Of a stretch of DNA of 64,000 nucleotides, positions 51,556 through 61,942 are shown piece by piece. Under the pieces are notes generated by a model. That model was not told the origin of the DNA. It saw only the letters and a list, made by a program, of their open reading frames with translations, and searched no databases. The first letter of the stretch is position 1. Every line of letters begins with the position of its first letter. Made by a program: the position numbers and the translations under genes. Where the stretch lies: NCBI RefSeq assembly GCF_000271845.1, contig NZ_JH719395.1:718025-782024 (forward strand), read 5' to 3'. The stretch is from Rhizobium leguminosarum bv. trifolii WSM2297 (GTDB taxonomy: Bacteria; Pseudomonadota; Alphaproteobacteria; Rhizobiales; Rhizobiaceae).

Positions 51556-52702
51556 CGAAGGATACGACTTCTCCGCCCGATCACGCCGGCGGAACCGTCG
51601 CCATGGCTGTGCTCAACGCCATCCAGAACCCGGTCGTCATGGTCGACGAATCCGGCTTCGTCGTTTTCGCCAATTGGGAGGCGGAGGCCTTCTTCGGCGC
51701 CAGCGCCTCGCATCTGGCGCGTTACCGCATCTCGACCTTCATTCCCTTCGGCAGCCCGCTGCTTGCCCTGATCGATCAGGTGCGCGAGCGCAAGGCCCCG
51801 GTGAACGAGTATCGTGTCGACCTGAGTTCGCCGCGTCTCGGCCAGGACAAGCTCGTCGATCTCTATGTCGCCCCCGTCCTCAGCGAGCCGGGCGCCGTCG
51901 TCATCGTCTTTCAGGAACGCTCGATGGCCGACAAGATCGACCGGCAGCTGACGCATCGCGCCGCCGCCCGCTCCGTGACCGGCCTCGCCTCGATGCTGGC
52001 GCACGAGATCAAGAACCCGCTCTCCGGTATCCGCGGCGCCGCCCAGCTGCTCGAGCAGTCGGCGGTCGATGACGACCGGGCGCTGACCCGGCTGATATGC
52101 GACGAGACCGACCGCATCGTCTCGCTGGTCGATCGCATGGAAGTCTTTTCCGACGAACGCCCAGTCGACCGCATGCCGGTCAACATCCATTCCGTGCTCG
52201 ATCACGTGAAGGCGGTCGCCAGGGCAGGTTTTGCCCGCAACATCCGTATCACAGAGAGTTACGACCCGTCGCTGCCGGCCGTCTATGCCAATCGCGACCA
52301 ACTCGTGCAGGTCTTCCTCAATCTGGTGAAGAACGCCGCCGAAGCGGTCGGCGACCGGTCGGATGGCGAGATCATGCTGACCACGGCCTATCGCCCCGGA
52401 ATCCGTCTCTCGGTCGCCGGCACGCGCGAGAAAATCTCGCTGCCGCTGGAATTCTGCGTCCATGACAATGGCCCCGGTGTGCCCGCCGATCTACTGCCGC
52501 ACCTCTTCGATCCCTTCATCACCACCAAGACGAACGGCAGCGGCCTCGGCCTGGCGCTGGTCGCCAAGATCATCGGCGATCACGGCGGCATTATCGAATG
52601 CGACAGCCAGAACAGCCGCACGACATTCCGCGTCCTCATGCCGGTGTCGAAGGACGCCTCGCTCGAAGACGCTTCTTCCGCAAGCTCGACAGGACCTTTT
52701 CG

Positions 52703-52706
<4 letters not shown>
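51552..52706 (+). CDS. ntrB: Nitrogen regulation sensor kinase NtrB
   Basis: A 384-residue soluble two-component kinase. A PAS domain (about residues 18-120; [30 protein letters not shown]) precedes the HisKA helix with the phospho-accepting His in [21 protein letters not shown], and the HATPase_c domain has [28 protein letters not shown] boxes. In enteric bacteria it phosphorylates NtrC under nitrogen limitation under control of PII. It overlaps both dusB and ntrC. Confidence 0.96.
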
Positions 52707-54154
<1,448 letters not shown>

Positions 54155-54394
54155 ATGAAAACTGGCTGAATGAAAAGAGGGCGGCGGGCCCTCATGTTGC
54201 CCACCGCCCACTTCCTCCCGGCGTCCGCCGCCACGGTCGGGAAGAGAATTGAATCTAGCCGAGCCGGGCCGCGGTTTATATCCGGGCGGACAAACAAAAG
54301 CGCAGTGTCATTCAACAGTCACATGACGTTTGCGAGGCATGGTTTGCCGCCGGGCGAATGTCATTGAAGTTGCTGCGATCGTGGCCGCCGCGCC

Positions 54395-54414
54395 TGTGGA
54401 TAGGCTGTGGATAA
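54395..54414 (-). promoter_or_regulatory. Pair of DnaA-box-like nonamers
   Basis: TGTGGATAG and TGTGGATAA in tandem, 11 bases apart. On the minus strand the second reads TTATCCACA, the consensus DnaA box. Two boxes one helical turn apart are typical of DnaA-responsive sites, but no origin features are nearby. Confidence 0.35.
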
Positions 54415-54424
54415 GTGGTGGATG

Positions 54425-54585
54425 ACAGGGGTCGATCGGCGGGCGATAACGTCCCAATTCCATTTGTATGTTGCCAATCCGTTCCGAATCTCGTCATCTC
54501 CAGGTGCTGCTGTCGACCTCCGCCGCAAACGTCGTCGATTGCATGCAACGGGCGCTCCGGCTGATGTCGTCGAGCGCCCTTTTTC
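54425..54585 (+). ncRNA. Candidate intergenic small RNA ending at an intrinsic terminator
   Basis: GGGCGCTC (54550-54557) pairs with GAGCGCCC (54572-54579), followed by TTTTTCTTT: a strong terminator 395 bases after ntrC and 119 bases before the next ATG. The sequence before it lacks a convincing reading frame. The 5' end is not determined. It could instead be the ntrC transcript end. Confidence 0.3.
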
Positions 54586-54588
54586 TTT
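54550..54588 (+). terminator. Rho-independent terminator in the ntrC-aldo/keto reductase gap
   Basis: An eight-base-pair GC-rich stem, GGGCGCTC/GAGCGCCC, with a 14-base loop and a T-rich tail. It separates the nitrogen-regulation transcript from the reductase gene. Confidence 0.8.
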
Positions 54589-54703
54589 GCAGACACGGCT
54601 CGCATATCATCGCGCATGCCATAGATTACGCCAGTCGGTCGTCGATCGATCGCGCGACGCCGGTGACAGGCCGGCCCAGTTCATTATTTTCGGGAGCTGC
54701 ATG

Positions 54704-55693
54704 ATGGAATATCGTCGTTTGGGAAAGTCGGGTTTGCAAGTGAGCGAGTTCTCCTTCGGCTCATGGGTCACGTTCGGCAAGCAGGTCAACGGAGGCGACG
54801 CCGTCGACCTGATGAAGCTCGCCTATGACAACGGGGTGAACTTCTTCGACAATGCCGAAGGATATGAAAGCGGCAAGTCCGAAATCGTCATGGGCGAGGC
54901 GCTGAAGTCGCTTGGCTGGAGCCGAGACAGCTTCGTCGTCTCGAGCAAGGTTTTTTGGGGCGGTCAGAAGCCGACGCAGCGCGGCCTGTCGCGCAAGCAT
55001 GTGACCGATGCCTGCCACGCGGCGCTGAAGCGGCTTCAGGTCGATTACCTCGACCTCTATTTCTGCCACCGCCCGGATATCGACACGCCGGTCGAGGAAA
55101 CCGTCCGGGCGATGCACGATCTCGTCGCCCAGGGCAAGGTACTCTACTGGGGAACGTCGGAATGGTCGGCGCAGCAACTGACGGAAGCCTATGCCATTGC
55201 CCGGGATCTGCGCATCACGCCGCCGACCATGGAGCAGCCGCAGTACAATATTTTCGAACGCCAGAAGGTCGAATCTGACTATCTCCCTCTCTACGACCTC
55301 ATCGGCCTCGGCACCACGATCTGGTCACCGCTCGCCTCGGGCGTCCTGACCGGCAAATACAGCGACGGTGTGCCGGCTGACAGCCGCATGAATCTGCCGG
55401 GCTATGAATGGCTGAAGGAGAAGTGGTCCAGTGATGCCGGCCGCGCCCAGCTCGAAAAGGTGCGCCAGCTCGCAAGGCTCGCCGATGAGATCGGCCTGTC
55501 CACCACCCATCTTGCGCTTTTGTGGTGCCTCGCCAATCGCAACGTCTCGACCGTCATTCTCGGCGCGTCGCGCGCCAGCCAGCTGCAGGATAATCTCGCG
55601 GCCCTTTCACATCGGGAAAAGATGACGTCCGACGTGATGGCCCGGATCGACGCGATTGCCGGAAACAAGCCGGAAGAACCGCGTCGGTTCTAA
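54704..55693 (+). CDS. Aldo/keto reductase (Kv-beta-like)
   Basis: A 329-residue NADPH-dependent reductase. The N-terminus EYRRLGKSGLQVSEFSFGSW, the catalytic tetrad region (Asp-Asn in NFFDNAEGYESGKSE with the Tyr; the Lys in VVSSKVFWGG; the His in YLDLYFCHRPD), and the C-terminal cofactor loop VILGASRASQLQDN fit the Kv-beta/YghZ type. The oxidised substrate is not known. GGGAG precedes ATG 54704 by seven bases; ATG 54701 is also possible. It is monocistronic by position. Confidence 0.93.
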   Translation: MEYRRLGKSGLQVSEFSFGSWVTFGKQVNGGDAVDLMKLAYDNGVNFFDNAEGYESGKSEIVMGEALKSLGWSRDSFVVSSKVFWGGQKPTQRGLSRKHVTDACHAALKRLQVDYLDLYFCHRPDIDTPVEETVRAMHDLVAQGKVLYWGTSEWSAQQLTEAYAIARDLRITPPTMEQPQYNIFERQKVESDYLPLYDLIGLGTTIWSPLASGVLTGKYSDGVPADSRMNLPGYEWLKEKWSSDAGRAQLEKVRQLARLADEIGLSTTHLALLWCLANRNVSTVILGASRASQLQDNLAALSHREKMTSDVMARIDAIAGNKPEEPRRF

Positions 55694-55874
55694 AGCCTTT
55701 AGCGCAAAGCTGCGCAGCGGGTTGCTGCCAACGACATGGTAGAAATAAAGATCTAAAGCGCGGAGCGTATCCGGAGATCGCGACGCGCATTAGATGAAAC
55801 AGAATTCCCTCTACAGGCCAGACCAACAATGGTAGAGCGAAACGGTGGCGAAGCGGGCGGAGGCAGGCGGGGTG

Positions 55875-56162
55875 ATGCATTTCTTGGAAGTCTTCGCGAT
55901 CGGATGTCTCATCGCGGCAGCAATTTTTCATGTCTGCATGCTCATCGCCTTCGAGCAACTGACAAATAAGATCAACAAATACGGGCCGAACCTTGTCACT
56001 AAAAGGTCGAAGGCGCTCCCCCAGATAGACCCGAGCAGCCCGTTTATTCCGTTGGCATTGAAGAATAGATTCCAGCTTTATAGGCAGGCTTGGATGGTCG
56101 TCATTGCAATATTCATTGTTCCCGTGGTCATTTATGTGGTGACGAAAGCCTATGCGAGTTGA
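55875..56162 (+). CDS. Hypothetical two-helix membrane protein
   Basis: About 95 residues from ATG 55875 (MHFLEVFAIG), with GGCGGGG upstream; a GTG at 55845 would give 105. Hydrophobic helices lie near both ends, separated by a polar, basic central segment (NKINKYGPNLVTKRSKALPQIDPSSPF). I recognise no family. GC content is lower than in flanking core genes. The next small gene starts 21 bases later. Confidence 0.55.
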   Translation: MHFLEVFAIGCLIAAAIFHVCMLIAFEQLTNKINKYGPNLVTKRSKALPQIDPSSPFIPLALKNRFQLYRQAWMVVIAIFIVPVVIYVVTKAYAS

Positions 56163-56183
56163 GGCTTTTGAGGGAGCAATGCA

Positions 56184-56633
56184 TTGAGATTTTTCCTAAT
56201 CTTGCTGGCGGCTCTATTCCTTACCGGTGCCTGGACGTTTATCCGATACAAAACGGCAGGCCATACATGGGAGGGTGTGTATGATTGCGGTGATCGAGGA
56301 CCGCTGAGTGACGGTGAATTTATACTAGCAGCCGTATCTCAAAGCATTCAGGCCTCGAAAAATTCCCCGTATTATCGGCAATCCTCAAGCCTGAGCTCGA
56401 ATTTTATTTTTGCGGGGAAATTCATATCGGATAATCCGGAATGCTGCAGCATATACCGCGGAAATCCCAATGATTACTTCTCTCCGGAAAGTTTCGGCGA
56501 GTATATGTCGAGAACCGTGGCCAAGATCGTCAAGATTCAATTCATCAAAGAGAATCGTTCGAATGGATCGTATTTTGGAATGCCGGCGTCCTATTACGTG
56601 AAGATGGACGCGTGCGGAAATCAATTGGATTAG
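56184..56633 (+). CDS. Hypothetical exported or membrane-anchored protein
   Basis: A 149-residue protein starting at TTG with GGGAG seven bases upstream. Residues 1-20 form a hydrophobic leader; the mature part has five cysteines, three clustered as PECCSIYRG and CGN, suggesting a disulfide-bonded periplasmic domain. I do not recognise the family. The base composition is the most AT-rich of any coding region here, which suggests acquisition or relaxed selection. Paired with the preceding gene, 21 bases away. Confidence 0.55.
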   Translation: MRFFLILLAALFLTGAWTFIRYKTAGHTWEGVYDCGDRGPLSDGEFILAAVSQSIQASKNSPYYRQSSSLSSNFIFAGKFISDNPECCSIYRGNPNDYFSPESFGEYMSRTVAKIVKIQFIKENRSNGSYFGMPASYYVKMDACGNQLD

Positions 56634-56959
56634 GCAATACGAAAATGGCCGTGATAGAGACGGCGTGGCAAAGAATTATCTCTTTGAATTTTCCGAGATC
56701 TGGGCTCGCGTGCCGGCCGCGCGCTCTGCAACTTTCGCGGAGACCCGGGATTCCACCGATCGCCGCCGCTGACCGATATCTGGCTTGACAATGTGACGGA
56801 GTGCGTTGCATTTTCGCCACAATGCGTTGCTTAAAGGTCACGCAGGGTTTTGGACATTCGCTCCCGATCGAGTCGTTGCAGCGCTGGCTTTCTTGAGCCG
56901 GCGTTCTTTGGCTTCGATCGGATGGCGAGGGCGGTCAGTGCCGTCTGAAGAGAGGCCGA
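56634..56959. other. 326-base region upstream of ntrY, with repeated TGCGTTGC
   Basis: No open reading frame with coding features seen. TTGACA (56785-56790) is followed by TGCGTTGC at 56802-56809 and again at 56823-56830, 21 bases apart. The region likely holds the ntrY promoter and an operator. The first 100 bases are AT-rich like the preceding gene. Confidence 0.5.
56802..56830 (+). promoter_or_regulatory. Direct repeat TGCGTTGC in the ntrY promoter region
   Basis: Two copies (56802-56809 and 56823-56830) spaced by two helical turns, about 12 and 33 bases after a TTGACA -35-like hexamer. The same octamer is in the phasin upstream region (4633-4640). Possible tandem operator for an unknown regulator. 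Confidence 0.35.
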
Positions 56960-59230
56960 ATGACGCAGGATGGGGTATCGCCGGCGGCGGCGGGCGAAGC
57001 GGTGACCACGGTGACCGATCGCCGCGCCCTTTTCGCCGTGCCCGGCCTGGTGCTTGCCGGCGGCGCGCTGCTCTGCGCCACCGCGACACTTTTGGTGCTG
57101 CTGGGCCTCACACCGATCGCGCCGACGTCGCATGTCGTCATCACCTCGGTAATCGTCAATTCCTTTTTCGTCCTGACGCTGCTGGCGCTGATCGCCCGTG
57201 AGGTGGCAAGGCTGCTCAAGGCCCGCACCCGCGGTCGGGCGGCTGCACGCCTGCATATCCGCATCGTCGTGCTTTTTTCGATCGTCGCGATCACGCCGGC
57301 GATCCTCGTTGCCATCTTCGCCAGTATCACGCTGAACGCCGGCCTCGACCGCTGGTTTGCGTTGCGCACCCAGTCGATCGTCAGCTCGTCGCGCAACATC
57401 GGCCAGGCCTACATGATGGAAAACGCCAGTTACCTGCAGGGGCAGACGGTTTCCATGGCCAACGACCTGGAGCGCAACCGCGCGCTCTACAGCCTCGACC
57501 GAACAGGCTTTGCCGATTTGATGACGCGCCAGGCGAGGGGCCGCGGCCTGCTCGGCTCCTTTCTCGTCGAGCGTGACGGCTCGGTCATCGTCCAGGCCGA
57601 CATCTCCACCGAAAAGCCGTTGCCGGCCATCCCGCAGGACGCACTGGAGAAGGCCGCTGCCGGGCAGCCGACGCTCATTCCGCCCGGCGTCACCAACCTC
57701 GTCGGCGCCATCATCAAGCTCGATGCCATCCAGGGCACCTTCCTCTATACGGTGCGCGCCGTCGACCCCAAGGTCATGGGCGCCATGCGCATGATGGAGG
57801 AGAACGCCACCGAATATCGGTCGATGGAAGCCAACCGCTTCTCGCTGCAGATCGCTTTCGCCGTGCTCTATATCGGCTTTGCGCTGATCGTGCTGCTCGC
57901 GGCGATCTGGACGGCGATCGCGGTGGCCGACCGCATCGTCCGGCCGATCCGGTTGCTGATCACCGCGGCCGACAGCGTGGCATCGGGCAATATGGATATC
58001 GTCGTACCGGTGCATTCCGTCGATGGCGACGTCGCCAATCTGTCGCGCACCTTCAACAAGATGATCTCGGAAATCCGCACCCAGCGCGACGAGATCCTCG
58101 AGGCCAAGGACGAGGTCGATGACCGCCGCCGCTTCATCGAAGCGGTGTTGTCGGGCGTTACTGCCGCCGTCATCGGCGTCGAGCAGGATCGCCGCATTGC
58201 CATCGTCAACAGTTCGGCCGAAACGCTGATGTCGCTGTCGGCCGACGAGATGCTCGGCAAGCAGCTGGCCGACATCGCGCCTGAGGTCGATCACGTGCTG
58301 ACCGAGGCGGCGTCACGTCATCGCGGCGATTTCCGCAAGCAGATCGCTCTGGTGCGCGGCGGAACAGTCAGGACGCTGAGCGTGCAGGTCACCCGCGAGG
58401 AAGTGCGCGATATGAGCGAATCCTATGTGATCACGCTCGACGACATCACCGACCTCGTCATCGCCCAGCGCTCGACCGCCTGGGGCGACGTCGCCAGACG
58501 CATCGCTCATGAGATCAAGAACCCGCTGACCCCGATCCAGCTTTCCGCCGAACGCATCCAGCGGCGTTATGGCAAGCAGATCGACCAGGACGACCGCACC
58601 GTCTTCGACCAATGCACGGAGACGATCATCCGCCAGGTCGGTGATATCGGCCGCATGGTCGACGAATTCTCCGCCTTTGCCCGCATGCCGAAGCCCATCA
58701 AGGAGCCGAGCGACCTGCGCGATATCCTGCGCGACGCGATCTTCCTGCGCGAGATGGGCAATCATCACGTCAGCTTTGCCCAGGATTTCGGCGAGCAGCC
58801 GCTGGAGGGCCTGTTCGATAGCCGCATGCTCGGCCAGGCTTTCGGAAATCTGATCAAGAATGCCGTGGAGGCGATCGAAGCCGTTCCGAGTGACGAACGC
58901 GACGAACGCAAGATTCTCGTTCGCGCCACCCTCGATGCCGGCCGCGACCGCTTCACTGTCGATGTCATCGACAATGGCCGCGGCCTGCCGGTGGAGAACC
59001 GCCACAGCATTCTGGAACCCTATATGACGATGCGCGAGAAGGGCACCGGTCTCGGTCTCGCCATCGTCAAGAAGATCATCGAGGAACATGGCGGGCAGCT
59101 CGAACTGCATGATGCGCCCGCCGATTTTGACCGGGGAAGAGGGGCCATGATCCGCGTGCATCTGCCACGCCGGGATCCGACGCCCGCTGCTCCCGCAGCC
59201 AATGACAAGGAAAGCGTTTATGGCCTCTGA
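56960..59230 (+). CDS. ntrY: Nitrogen regulation membrane sensor kinase NtrY
   Basis: A 756-residue kinase. Four hydrophobic helices: three at about residues 25-130 and one near 300; a periplasmic loop; HAMP (about 315-370), PAS (about 385-480), HisKA with [23 protein letters not shown], and HATPase_c (VIDNGRGLP, MREKGTGLGLAIVKKI). Described in rhizobia and Brucella as sensing nitrogen or redox state and paired with NtrX. It overlaps ntrX by 11 bases. Confidence 0.96.
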   Translation: MTQDGVSPAAAGEAVTTVTDRRALFAVPGLVLAGGALLCATATLLVLLGLTPIAPTSHVVITSVIVNSFFVLTLLALIAREVARLLKARTRGRAAARLHIRIVVLFSIVAITPAILVAIFASITLNAGLDRWFALRTQSIVSSSRNIGQAYMMENASYLQGQTVSMANDLERNRALYSLDRTGFADLMTRQARGRGLLGSFLVERDGSVIVQADISTEKPLPAIPQDALEKAAAGQPTLIPPGVTNLVGAIIKLDAIQGTFLYTVRAVDPKVMGAMRMMEENATEYRSMEANRFSLQIAFAVLYIGFALIVLLAAIWTAIAVADRIVRPIRLLITAADSVASGNMDIVVPVHSVDGDVANLSRTFNKMISEIRTQRDEILEAKDEVDDRRRFIEAVLSGVTAAVIGVEQDRRIAIVNSSAETLMSLSADEMLGKQLADIAPEVDHVLTEAASRHRGDFRKQIALVRGGTVRTLSVQVTREEVRDMSESYVITLDDITDLVIAQRSTAWGDVARRIAHEIKNPLTPIQLSAERIQRRYGKQIDQDDRTVFDQCTETIIRQVGDIGRMVDEFSAFARMPKPIKEPSDLRDILRDAIFLREMGNHHVSFAQDFGEQPLEGLFDSRMLGQAFGNLIKNAVEAIEAVPSDERDERKILVRATLDAGRDRFTVDVIDNGRGLPVENRHSILEPYMTMREKGTGLGLAIVKKIIEEHGGQLELHDAPADFDRGRGAMIRVHLPRRDPTPAAPAANDKESVYGL

Positions 59231-60584
59231 TATTCTCGTCGTCGACGACGAGCACGATATTCGCGAGATCGTTTCCGGCATTCTCTCCGACGAGGGACAC
59301 GAAACGCGCACGGCCCATGACAGCGACAGCGCGCTGGCGGCGATCTCCGACCGCGTGCCGCGGCTGATCTTCCTCGATATCTGGATGCAGGGCAGCAAGC
59401 TCGACGGCCTGTCGCTGCTCGACGAGATCAAGACCCGCCATCCGGATCTGCCCGTGGTGATGATCTCCGGCCACGGCAATATCGAGACCGCCGTCTCGGC
59501 GATCAAGCGCGGCGCCTTCGATTTCATCGAGAAGCCCTTCAAGGCCGACCGGCTGATCCTGATCGCCGAACGGGCGCTGGAGAATTCCAAGCTGAAGCGC
59601 GAAGTCTCCGAGCTGAAGCGCCGCACCGGCGACGCGCTGGAGCTGATCGGCACTTCGGTCGCCGTGTCGCAGCTGCGCCAGACGATCGAGAAGGTCTCGC
59701 CGACCAACAGCCGCATCATGATCCTCGGCGCGTCCGGCTCCGGCAAGGAGCTGGTGGCGCGGATGATCCACAAGAAGTCGGCCCGCGCCAATGGCCCCTT
59801 CGTGGCGATCAATGCCGCCAACATCACGCCCGATCGTATGGAAGTGGCGCTGTTCGGCACCGAGGGAACACCCGGCCAGGCGCGCAAGATCGGCGCGCTT
59901 GAGGAAGCCCATCGCGGCATCCTCTATCTCGACGAAGTCGGGGAGATGCCGCGCGAGACGCAGAACAAGATCCTCCGCGTACTGGTCGACCAGCAGTTCG
60001 AGCGCGTCGGCGGCTCCAAACGCGTCAAGGTCGACGTCCGCATCATTTCCTCGACCGCCTATAATCTCGAGAGCCGCATCACTGAGGGATGGTTCCGCGA
60101 AGATCTCTATCATCGCCTCGCCGTCGTGCCGGTGCGTGTGCCGGCGCTTGCCGAGCGGCGCGAGGACATTCCCTTCCTGGTCGATCAGCTGATGCGCCAG
60201 ATTTCCGAGCAGGCCGGCATCCGTCCGCGCCGCATCGGCGACGACGCCATGGCGGTGCTGCAGGCGCACGATTGGCCGGGCAACATCCGCCAGCTGCGCA
60301 ACAACATCGAGCGGCTGATGATCCTTGCCCGCACCGATGGGCCGGATGCGCCGATCACCGCCGACATGCTGCCGACCGATCTCGGCGACATGCTGCCGAA
60401 GGTTTCCGCCAAGAACGACTACCACATCATGACACTGCCGCTGCGCGAAGCCCGCGAGATGTTCGAGAAGGATTACCTGATCGCCCAGATCAACCGCTTC
60501 GGCGGTAATATCTCGCGCACGGCGGAATTTGTCGGCATGGAGCGTTCGGCGCTGCACCGCAAGCTGAAGTCGCTCGGCGTCTGA
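59220..60584 (+). CDS. ntrX: Response regulator NtrX
   Basis: A 454-residue NtrC-family regulator: receiver (1-120), AAA domain (Walker A GASGSGKE at about 170-177; Walker B GILYLDEVGEM), Fis-type HTH at the C-terminus (GGNISRTAEFVGMERSALHRKLKSLG). The sigma-54 contact motif GAFTGA is missing: the corresponding stretch is EGTPGQARKIGALEEA. It is therefore unlikely to activate sigma-54 promoters directly. ATG 59220 lies within the ntrY end. Confidence 0.95.
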   Translation: MASDILVVDDEHDIREIVSGILSDEGHETRTAHDSDSALAAISDRVPRLIFLDIWMQGSKLDGLSLLDEIKTRHPDLPVVMISGHGNIETAVSAIKRGAFDFIEKPFKADRLILIAERALENSKLKREVSELKRRTGDALELIGTSVAVSQLRQTIEKVSPTNSRIMILGASGSGKELVARMIHKKSARANGPFVAINAANITPDRMEVALFGTEGTPGQARKIGALEEAHRGILYLDEVGEMPRETQNKILRVLVDQQFERVGGSKRVKVDVRIISSTAYNLESRITEGWFREDLYHRLAVVPVRVPALAERREDIPFLVDQLMRQISEQAGIRPRRIGDDAMAVLQAHDWPGNIRQLRNNIERLMILARTDGPDAPITADMLPTDLGDMLPKVSAKNDYHIMTLPLREAREMFEKDYLIAQINRFGGNISRTAEFVGMERSALHRKLKSLGV

Positions 60585-60646
60585 TCTCAGGTGCGGCCGA
60601 TGCCGCGCCGCATTCCCTTATCGCTTCCCGGAAGACCAGGTTTCCT

Positions 60647-61510
60647 ATGCCGAGAATTGCCTATGTGAATGGCCGTTACGTCAAGCATTCCGATGCCAGC
60701 GTGCATATCGAGGACCGCGGCTACCAGTTCGCCGACGGCGTCTACGAGGTCTGCGAGGTGCGCCACGGCTATATCGTCGATCTCACCCGCCATCTGAACC
60801 GTCTCGACCGTTCGCTCGGCGAGTTGCGCATCGCCTGGCCGATGGGCAAGGCGGCGCTGACCCAGGTCATCCGTCAGACGCTGCGCCGCAACCATGTGCG
60901 CAACGGGCTGTTCTATCTGCAGGTGACGCGTGGCGTTGCGCGGCGCGATCATGTCTTCCCGGCCGAGGGAACGCCGCCTTCGCTCGTCATCACCGCCAAG
61001 AGCACCGATCCGAAAATCATCGCCGGCAAGAATGCCAACGGCATCAGGGCGATTACGCTTCTCGACAACCGCTGGGACCGCGTCGACATCAAATCCGTCG
61101 GTCTGCTGCCGAACGCCATGGCCCGCCAGCAGGCCAAGGAGGCCGGCGCCCAGGAAGCGATCTATGTCGACGGCGACGGCATGGTGAAGGAGGGGGCAGC
61201 GACCAATGTCTGGATCGTCGATTCCGACGGAATGCTGGTGACGCGGCCGGCCGAACACGGCATCCTGCGCGGCATTACCCGCACCACTCTAATGGATGTC
61301 GCAGCCGGGCTGGGGCTGAAGATCACCGAGCGAAACTTCTCCGTTTCCGAGATGCTCGCAGCCCGCGAGGTTTTCCTCACCGCAGCCACAAGCATTTGTT
61401 TTCCGGTCGTTTCCGTCGATGGCCAGGCCATCGCCAACGGCCATCCCGGCAGTGTTTCGCAGAAAGTCCGCGAAGCCTTTTTCGACGTTGCGGAAAAGAT
61501 TGCGATTTGA
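60647..61510 (+). CDS. dat: D-amino-acid aminotransferase
   Basis: A 287-residue fold-type IV PLP enzyme. PRIAYVNGRYVKHSDASVHIEDRGYQFADGVYEV is the family N-terminus; the PLP lysine is in RVDIKSVGLLPNAMARQQAKEAGAQEA; YVDGDGMVKEGAATNVWIV follows. Family members make D-amino acids such as D-alanine or D-glutamate for peptidoglycan; branched-chain aminotransferase is the alternative. It stands between ntrX and hfq, as in other rhizobia. Confidence 0.9.
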   Translation: MPRIAYVNGRYVKHSDASVHIEDRGYQFADGVYEVCEVRHGYIVDLTRHLNRLDRSLGELRIAWPMGKAALTQVIRQTLRRNHVRNGLFYLQVTRGVARRDHVFPAEGTPPSLVITAKSTDPKIIAGKNANGIRAITLLDNRWDRVDIKSVGLLPNAMARQQAKEAGAQEAIYVDGDGMVKEGAATNVWIVDSDGMLVTRPAEHGILRGITRTTLMDVAAGLGLKITERNFSVSEMLAAREVFLTAATSICFPVVSVDGQAIANGHPGSVSQKVREAFFDVAEKIAI

Positions 61511-61622
61511 TACCAAGATTTGCTGGACAGGTGGAATGAGGGTGCCACCGGTCTTCGCATAGTGAGGTTGATTGATATTCTACCGGCCAGATGAGGTCGG
61601 CAATAAAGAAAGAAGCGGCGCG

Positions 61623-61865
61623 ATGGCGGAACGTTCTCAGAATCTGCAGGACTTATTTCTCAATACTGTTCGCAAGCAAAAGATTTCCCTGACAATCTTT
61701 TTGATCAACGGCGTGAAACTCACGGGCGTTGTTACGTCTTTTGACAATTTCTGTGTTCTTCTTCGCCGTGACGGCCATTCGCAGCTCGTGTATAAGCATG
61801 CGATCTCGACGATCATGCCGGGCCAGCCCATGCAGATGTTCGAGAGCGAAGAAGCAGCGTCCTAA
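61623..61865 (+). CDS. hfq: RNA chaperone Hfq
   Basis: An 80-residue Sm-like protein that forms hexamers and pairs small RNAs with mRNAs; called NrfA in rhizobia for its effect on nifA. The Sm1 motif ([18 protein letters not shown]) and Sm2 (YKHAIS) are complete; [15 protein letters not shown] is the usual start. The frame is open farther upstream but ATG 61623 is canonical. hflX follows after 77 bases. Confidence 0.97.
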
Positions 61866-61942
61866 CAGGATCAGCCGTCATTTCGACACGCGATACCAAG
61901 AACGATTCGATCATCCCTGAGGCCGCCAAGCACAGGGACGAC

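Larger units (their letters stand above)
54155..54703. other. 549-base region after ntrC: two DnaA-like boxes, a terminator, no convincing gene
   Basis: No gene seen. It has TGTGGATAG (54395-54403) and TGTGGATAA (54406-54414), the latter the exact complement of the DnaA box TTATCCACA, and a strong terminator at 54550-54584. Between them is about 135 bases without a conserved open frame that could be an RNA. The last 115 bases are the leader of the aldo/keto reductase gene. A weak GC-rich hairpin (54179-54209) may end ntrC. Confidence 0.6.
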
